Assembly (NCBI GenBank): GCA_003517725.1
Contig: DOZZ01000137.1
Coordinates: 6,395 to 33,476 of the forward strand
DNA from: Bryobacterales bacterium
Lineage (GTDB): Bacteria > Acidobacteriota > Terriglobia > Bryobacterales > Bryobacteraceae
Length of the DNA stretch: 27,082 bases
Reading direction: 5' to 3'
Positions 22,437 through 27,082 of this stretch are shown piece by piece. The translations under genes and the position numbers were made by a program. Every line of letters starts with the position of its first letter. The stretch's first letter is position 1. Under the pieces are notes generated by a model. That model made no database searches. It saw nothing but the letters and a program-made list of their open reading frames with translations, and was not told the origin of the DNA.

Positions 22437-24448
22437 GAGACGTCCCACTGATTCGAATCGCATTCTTCTCGCCGCTGCCTCCCTCGCGCAGCGGCATCGC
22501 GGATTACTCGCAGGCGCTGCTGGCCGAAATGGCGCCATTGGCGGAGATCACCACCTTCTCTACCGCGGAGCAACACTTCGACCCGGCGGCATTCGACATC
22601 GCCATCTATCAGATCGGCAACAACGCGCACCACGATTTCGTGTACGAGACCGCGCTGCGGCACCCCGGCATCGTCGTCATGCACGAAGCCAACCTGCACC
22701 ACTTGATCACCGCTCTGACCATCCGGCGCGCCGATTGGGATGCCTACGTGGAGGAGTGCGCCTATAACGGCGGCGAAACAGCGCGAGCCTATGCGCTGCG
22801 TGTGCGCGCGCTCGAAGTAGGTCCCGATTATGAGGGCCTGAACATGACCCGGCGGCTGCTGGAAACGGCGCGCGGCGTGGTAGTGCACAGCGAATTCATG
22901 GTGAGCCGCATGCGAGGCGCCGGATACACCGGACCGGTCGCGCGCATTCCGCACGGGGCATGGATCCGCGGCTGCGCGGCGCCCGCAGTGGGCCGCAATG
23001 GCATGCGCCAGCGGTTGGGGCTGGACGCGCGCACGCCGCTGATCGGAACCTTCGGTTTTCTGAAGCCGTACAAGCGGCTTCCGGAATCGCTGCGTGCGTT
23101 GCGACGGTTGATTCGCGTGGACCCGCGCGTCAAATTGATTCTGGGCGGCGAGCCGCACCCCGAACTGCCGCTGCGGCAGATGATTGAATCGCTCGGCCTG
23201 GAAGCCCACGTGCGCGTGCTGGGCTTCACGCCGCCCGAAGACTTTCCGGCGTACATCGAAGCCTGTGACGTGGTGCTCAACCTGCGCTATCCCACGGTCG
23301 GTGAAACTTCCGGCAGCCTGTTGCGCGCGCTGGGCGCGGGCAAAGCCGTGCTGGTGTCGAATTGCGGCGCCTTCGGCGAACTGCCGGACGACGTGTGCCT
23401 GAAAGTGCCGGTCGGCGCGGGCGAAGAAGACCTGATCTTCGAATACTTGAACGTGCTGATCTCGCGGCCGGATCTGGCCGAAGCCATGGGCGCGAGGGCG
23501 CGCTCCTGGGTCGAGCGCGAGTGCACCTGGAGCCAGGCGGCGCAACGTTACGTGGCGTTTGCCGAAAGCGTGCTGCGCGGGCCGGACGCTGAGGTGGAGC
23601 GCACGCCTGAAGTTGTAAAAGAGCCGGAAACAGCGGCGGATTATGTTCCGCCACCTCGCAATCCGGAGCTCGAAGCCTACATCGCGACGTGGGTCGTGAA
23701 CGCAGGTTCGCGCTCCTATGTCGAGACGCACAAGACGCGTCTGGCGCGCACCCTCGAGATCACGCCGGCGGGCGGACCGCATCACGGCGTTCTCGAGATG
23801 GGCGCGTATATGCAGATCACGCCGGCTCTGAAAACGCGCCTGGGCTACGGCAGCGTGCGCGGCTGTTATTTCGGGCCGGCGGGTGAATCCCACGTTTCGT
23901 CGGCCGAGAGTACCGCGGGCGAAAAGTTCGAGTGCCGCATCGATCTATTCAATGCGGAGACGGACCGCTATCCGTACGACGACGAAACGTTCGACACAGT
24001 GCTGTGTTGTGAACTAATCGAGCATCTGTTCCAGGACCCCATGTTCCTGATGAGCGAGGTCAACCGCATTCTGAAGCACGGCGGACACATGGTGCTGACG
24101 ACGCCGAACATCGCGTCCTTGCGAGGCGTGGAGGCCATTCTGCAGGGCTACCATCCGGGATTTTTCCATGCCTACATCAAGCCCTCCGAGTCAGGCGAAG
24201 TGGATGCGAGGCATAATCGGGAGTACACGCCGGAGGAAGTGCACCACCTGCTGACCAACTCGGGCTTTGAAGTCACGCTGCTCGAAACCGGCATGTTCCG
24301 CGAGGAGCCGCGGCCGGAGCAGGCGTGGGTCGCGCATCTGCTGGAACAATACCGGTTGCCCACCGCGATGCGCGGCGACGGCATCTACGTGGTGGGCCGC
24401 AAGACCGGTGCGGTGCGTGAGCGCTGGCCGGGCTGGCTGTACTCGTGA
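22433..24448 (+). CDS. Fused GT4-type glycosyltransferase and SAM methyltransferase, probable CTG start
   Basis: About 671 residues if started at CTG 22433; the first ATG is at 22529. The earlier start restores IRIAFFSPLPPSRSGIADYS, the first strand and loop of a GT-B fold, which an ATG start would cut off. GGAG (22421-22424) lies 8 bases before the CTG, and the CTG overlaps the previous stop as CTGA. The GT half (about 1-400) has FGFLKPYKRLPESLRAL and GETSGSLLRALGAGKAVLVSN, where the second Glu of E-x7-E is replaced. The methyltransferase half (about 445-650) has VLEMGAY in place of a glycine-rich motif I, then FDTVLCCELIEHLFQDP and GGHMVLTTPN. It probably adds a sugar and methylates a glycan. 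The start is the uncertain part. Confidence 0.82.
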   Translation: MRDVPLIRIAFFSPLPPSRSGIADYSQALLAEMAPLAEITTFSTAEQHFDPAAFDIAIYQIGNNAHHDFVYETALRHPGIVVMHEANLHHLITALTIRRADWDAYVEECAYNGGETARAYALRVRALEVGPDYEGLNMTRRLLETARGVVVHSEFMVSRMRGAGYTGPVARIPHGAWIRGCAAPAVGRNGMRQRLGLDARTPLIGTFGFLKPYKRLPESLRALRRLIRVDPRVKLILGGEPHPELPLRQMIESLGLEAHVRVLGFTPPEDFPAYIEACDVVLNLRYPTVGETSGSLLRALGAGKAVLVSNCGAFGELPDDVCLKVPVGAGEEDLIFEYLNVLISRPDLAEAMGARARSWVERECTWSQAAQRYVAFAESVLRGPDAEVERTPEVVKEPETAADYVPPPRNPELEAYIATWVVNAGSRSYVETHKTRLARTLEITPAGGPHHGVLEMGAYMQITPALKTRLGYGSVRGCYFGPAGESHVSSAESTAGEKFECRIDLFNAETDRYPYDDETFDTVLCCELIEHLFQDPMFLMSEVNRILKHGGHMVLTTPNIASLRGVEAILQGYHPGFFHAYIKPSESGEVDARHNREYTPEEVHHLLTNSGFEVTLLETGMFREEPRPEQAWVAHLLEQYRLPTAMRGDGIYVVGRKTGAVRERWPGWLYS

Positions 24449-25629
24449 ACCTTCCGGTCACTCTGGCGGTGGCCAACGACACGCGCGAAACCTGGCGCGC
24501 GGAGGACGGCTACTCGATCGGCTACCAACTGTTCGACCCCGCGACCGATGTGCTGATCGTCGAAGGCCACCGCACGCCGCTGCCCGCGCCGGTAGCTCCG
24601 GGTGAGACGCGCAGCTTCGAGATCGAGCTGAGCCTGCCGGTGGAAGCCGGCGTCTATCGTGCCTTTGTGAGCGTGCTGCATGAGCCGGCGGGCTGGCTTT
24701 ATGAGCGCGGCAGACCCTTTCTGCGGCTGGAAATTGAGGTGACGGTGGAGGGCCGGCCTGGCGTAGTGCGCTCCGAGATCACCACGCTGCGGCGTTTAAT
24801 CCAGCGCGCCAAGCTGCGGGCTGCCGCGCGCGCCCTGGTGCTGCCGTTTCAATCGGCATGGAAACACCGGTCACTGATCCGCACGCTGGTGCAGCGCGAC
24901 ATTCTGGGCCGCTATCGCGGTTCGTTCGGAGGCGTCTTCTGGACCCTGCTGAACCCGCTGCTGCTGATGCTGACCTACTTCTTCGTCTTCGGGGTGGTGT
25001 TGAAGGCGCGTTTCGCCAACGACAACAGCACGTCGGGCTTCGCGCTCTATTTTCTCGCCGGCATGCTGCCGTGGCTGGCGTTCAGCGAGGCCGCGGGGCG
25101 CGCGCCGGTGGTGCTGCACGAAAACAAAACGCTCATCAAGAAGGTGGTCTTCCCGCTGGATATTCTGCCGGTCAACACCGTGATCGCCGGGCTGGTGAGC
25201 GAGGCGTTTGGACTGGCGCTGTTTCTGATTGCCCTGCTGCTGATCCGCGGCACGGTGCCGCTAACTGCGTTGTGGCTGCCGGTTTTGATCGTGCCCCAGT
25301 TGCTGTTCAGCGTGGGCATCGCCTGGTTTCTGGCGGCGCTCGGAGCGTTTGTACGGGACCTTGCGCAGATCAATGGCTTTCTGCTGACGCTCTGGTTTTT
25401 TCTGACGCCGATCTGCTACCCGGAAACGCAGGTGCCGCCGGAAGCCGCTGGGCTGCTCTGGTTGAATCCCATTTATGAGCTGGTCCGCGGCTATCGCGCC
25501 GTGCTACTGGAACGTCACGCGCCGGACTGGCACATGACCGCGCAGCTATGGGCGGTGGGGCTGCTGGTGTGTCTGGCGGGACACGCCGGGTATTACAAAC
25601 TGCGGTTCACGTTCGCGGACGTCATCTAA
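24445..25629 (+). CDS. ABC-2 polysaccharide export permease with N-terminal beta-sandwich domain
   Basis: Protein of 394 residues starting at GTG, overlapping the previous stop as GTGA. Residues 1-105 form an Ig-like domain with YQLFDP, EGHRTPLPAPVAPGE and PVEAGVYRAFVSVLHEPAGWL, a pattern known from Wzt C-terminal-like glycan-binding domains and related modules. Residues about 140-394 are a six-helix ABC-2 permease of the Wzm/TagG type. Elements are RDILGRYRGSFGGVFWTLLNP, LAGMLPWLAFSE, NKTLIKKVVFPLDILP and the TPICYP loop. Such permeases export O-antigen or teichoic-acid-like chains with an ATPase partner. That partner is not adjacent. Plain permeases of this family have about 260-280 residues, so the extra domain is unusual. 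Confidence 0.88.
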   Translation: MNLPVTLAVANDTRETWRAEDGYSIGYQLFDPATDVLIVEGHRTPLPAPVAPGETRSFEIELSLPVEAGVYRAFVSVLHEPAGWLYERGRPFLRLEIEVTVEGRPGVVRSEITTLRRLIQRAKLRAAARALVLPFQSAWKHRSLIRTLVQRDILGRYRGSFGGVFWTLLNPLLLMLTYFFVFGVVLKARFANDNSTSGFALYFLAGMLPWLAFSEAAGRAPVVLHENKTLIKKVVFPLDILPVNTVIAGLVSEAFGLALFLIALLLIRGTVPLTALWLPVLIVPQLLFSVGIAWFLAALGAFVRDLAQINGFLLTLWFFLTPICYPETQVPPEAAGLLWLNPIYELVRGYRAVLLERHAPDWHMTAQLWAVGLLVCLAGHAGYYKLRFTFADVI

Positions 25630-25676
25630 ATTCTCATCTCATCGGGTTTATGGCGCTACGCTAGCATCAGACAAGC

Positions 25677-26078
25677 ATGAGTTTCCTGGACAATCTTGAA
25701 AATACCCTCAAAAGTCTGGAGGGCATCGAGGAAAACAGCGCCGAAGATCGCCGCCGCCAGGATGCCGAGAGCGCGCGCGTCGCCGCCGTCGCGCCATGGG
25801 CCGGCCGATTGAAACAAAGCACGTACGTTCGCGATTTGATGTCGCTGGCCACGCGCGCCGGCTATCAACAGCGCGCCAAAGTGAATCTGACGTGGATCGG
25901 AACCACCCTGCGCCTGGAACTGCGGCGCGACCGCCTGGAGCTGCGGCCTCAATCCCACGGCGTGCTGGCCGTCTTCCTGCGTGACGGGCAGGAACTCGGC
26001 AGCCGCAGCCTCGATTTAAGCGAAGCCCCGCAAGAGCTTGTCACGGCCTGGCTGGCCGTTATGGAGCCAACAGGCTAA
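25677..26078 (+). CDS. Hypothetical protein, 133 residues
   Basis: No family is recognised. The N-terminal third (about 1-40) is charged and likely helical (MSFLDNLENTLKSLEG...). The rest looks like a small alpha/beta domain with strands such as KVNLTWIGTTLRLELRRDRLELRP. There is no signal peptide or membrane segment. It lies 47 bases after the export permease on the same strand, and its 3' end overlaps the convergent gene by 20 bases. A TAGCAT-like -10 sits about 9 bases before the ATG. Function is unknown. Confidence 0.68.
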   Translation: MSFLDNLENTLKSLEGIEENSAEDRRRQDAESARVAAVAPWAGRLKQSTYVRDLMSLATRAGYQQRAKVNLTWIGTTLRLELRRDRLELRPQSHGVLAVFLRDGQELGSRSLDLSEAPQELVTAWLAVMEPTG

Positions 26079-26448
26079 GCAGTTCAGCGTGTAAGCGCGC
26101 GGCCTCTGGCGAAGCTGCCAGCGCAAGCCTGTACTTCCCCTGAAAATCAGCTTCCCCGCCCGCTCCTTCGAGCAGAACGCGCGACTGTTGCAGCAGTCTC
26201 TGCAGCGTTTCAGGCGGAGCCGGCTTGCGAATCGATAGCGCTTCGTCCAGAGCCACGATCAGGCGCGACACCTGGCGCAGCCAGTCGAACTGCGGGTCGG
26301 CAATCAGCAGTTGCAGCAGCGTCGCGGGCGGCGTCGCGGCGCCCGCGACGCGCTCGTATTCCGCGCGTTCCGCATCCAGTAATAGCTTGTGCAGTTCGAG
26401 CAGGTGCTGGCGAATGGTTCGGGCCAGTTGGGTCGATTCAGCGGGCAT
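26059..26448 (-). CDS. Hypothetical helical protein, 129 residues
   Basis: The sequence is almost all alpha-helical, rich in Leu, Ala, Glu and Arg, with heptad-like stretches (LARTIRQHLLELHKLLLDAERAEY) and no signal or membrane segment. No family is recognised. The 3' end overlaps the convergent neighbour over 26059-26078. ATG at 26448 is used; GTG at 26451 directly before it is equally possible. It sits 9 bases after the end of the upstream membrane-protein gene, so the two are probably co-transcribed. Confidence 0.65.
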   Translation of the reverse strand: MPAESTQLARTIRQHLLELHKLLLDAERAEYERVAGAATPPATLLQLLIADPQFDWLRQVSRLIVALDEALSIRKPAPPETLQRLLQQSRVLLEGAGGEADFQGKYRLALAASPEAARLHAELLSLLAP

Positions 26449-26457
26449 CACCGGTTT

Positions 26458-27082
26458 TCATTGTAATCGGGACTTGGTGCGGTACACGCGCACGAACCGG
26501 TTACGCGAAGTGGACACCAGGTTCATTGTGGCGTTCAGTTCCGCTAGGAATTCCGCATAGTCAGTCCCGCGCGCCGCCTCGGGCGTGTCTTCGCCCACCA
26601 CGATCACGTAGTCGATCGTGACCGGCAGTGTCTGGCGCAATTGCCGCAACGTCCCCGCCCCATCTGGAAACGGCGCTTCCAAACTCCACAGAGCCTTGCG
26701 CTGCGCGCTCGTGAAGGCGGGCCGCAAACTCACCGAGAACACCGGGTTGGCCGGCTGCCAGTCGGCCAGATCGATTCTCTGCCGCTCTGCCCCAACATAC
26801 GCATCCAGATGCAGCAGCGGGTCGCTCCAATTGCCCGAGAAGCCATAGCGCCATGGAATCGACGGCGTGTGATAGCGCAGCCGCACAAAGCGGGCGTGGG
26901 GCGGAATCACGGACGCCGCAGCCAGATAATCCTCAGCGACCTTGCTCATGCCCTCGGCGGTCTGCCGCGTGGCGATCAGATTGGCCGCCATTGCCGCGGC
27001 AATGAAGACGCCTATCGGCATCTGGCACCGCCGCATGCGCCTGACTGAGCACAGCACCATGGCGCCGAACAGGAACATGGCC
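26458..27082 (-). CDS. C-terminal part of a membrane protein, cut by the window edge
   Basis: The frame is open to the last base of the window, so only the C-terminal part (208 codons) is seen. It begins with hydrophobic segments (FLFGAMVLCS and PIGVFIAAAMAANLIA) and continues with a soluble domain of about 150 residues. That domain includes PPHARFVRLRYHTP, a TIDYVIVVGED strand and a C-terminal FVRVYRTKSRLQ. The layout, membrane helices and then a C-terminal extracytoplasmic domain, is common in polytopic glycosyltransferases and related proteins. No family can be named from this part. The true start lies outside the window. Confidence 0.65.
   Translation of the reverse strand, partial: AMFLFGAMVLCSVRRMRRCQMPIGVFIAAAMAANLIATRQTAEGMSKVAEDYLAAASVIPPHARFVRLRYHTPSIPWRYGFSGNWSDPLLHLDAYVGAERQRIDLADWQPANPVFSVSLRPAFTSAQRKALWSLEAPFPDGAGTLRQLRQTLPVTIDYVIVVGEDTPEAARGTDYAEFLAELNATMNLVSTSRNRFVRVYRTKSRLQ

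Noticed and set aside
22349..23893. Long open frame of 514 codons on the minus strand
   Set aside because: It is antisense to the glycosyltransferase-methyltransferase gene, has Arg/His/Ala-rich composition typical of shadow frames in GC-rich DNA, and shows no domain.
1..27082. CRISPR arrays, rRNA, tRNA and insertion sequences
   Set aside because: I looked through the gaps and saw no regular direct repeats, no cloverleaf candidates and no intact transposase; gaps are all under 300 bases.

Overview
The window is GC-rich, gene-dense bacterial DNA, most likely from an acidobacterium of the Bryobacter/Solibacter group. The main lineage clue is the secreted protein at 6122-7729. It carries the repeated-APG, IPT/TIG-like module (TIGR03437 type) that is expanded in that group. 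Twin-arginine amidohydrolases and PQQ-like beta-propeller proteins fit the same picture. This placement is inference from family content; no rRNA or tRNA gene was seen.

Layout. 44-2378 (minus) holds a secreted GH3 beta-N-acetylhexosaminidase and a stand-alone receiver-domain regulator. 2538-5845 is the most unusual part. It has a NisT-like ABC exporter (plus), converging on a JmjC/cupin-4 Fe(II)/2-oxoglutarate oxygenase (minus), which sits directly downstream of a 66-residue peptide whose last 36 residues are almost only Trp, Gly and Asp. I read these three genes as a candidate ribosomally made, hydroxylated and exported peptide (RiPP-like) system. 6122-7729 is the TIGR03437-type secreted protein.

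7746-12733 (minus) is a compact five-gene run. It encodes a B12-dependent acyl-CoA mutase in two subunits, a NYN/LOTUS putative RNase, a zinc-ribbon membrane protein and an M50 intramembrane protease. The mutase carries the Phe/Gln pair of isobutyryl-CoA mutase rather than the Tyr/Arg pair of methylmalonyl-CoA mutase. 12779-14128 (plus) is a phosphomannomutase/phosphoglucomutase. 14125-15646 (minus) holds an unknown protein and a Tat-exported amidohydrolase. 15661 to about 16035 (minus) is a scar in which pieces of an isoquinoline-1-oxidoreductase-type small and large subunit pair are fused across a deletion.

16121-17662 (plus) looks like accessory DNA of different base usage, with a six-Cys secreted miniprotein of symmetric cysteine spacing and an acyltransferase-3 membrane protein. 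17881-20429 (minus) has a PQQ-like beta-propeller protein and two membrane proteins.

20602-25629 (plus) is a tightly coupled polysaccharide operon: GT4 glycosyltransferase, DUF3108 protein, GT4-methyltransferase fusion, and an ABC-2 export permease with an N-terminal beta-sandwich domain. All three junctions are 4-base NTGA overlaps. One of them seems to use a CTG start. The ATPase partner of the permease is not in the window. The right end holds two small unknown proteins and the C-terminal part of a membrane protein cut by the window edge.

Several genes have a TATACT-like -10 box 7-12 bases before the start codon and no Shine-Dalgarno, which suggests leaderless transcripts. Others have clear GGAAGG or AAGGAG sites.
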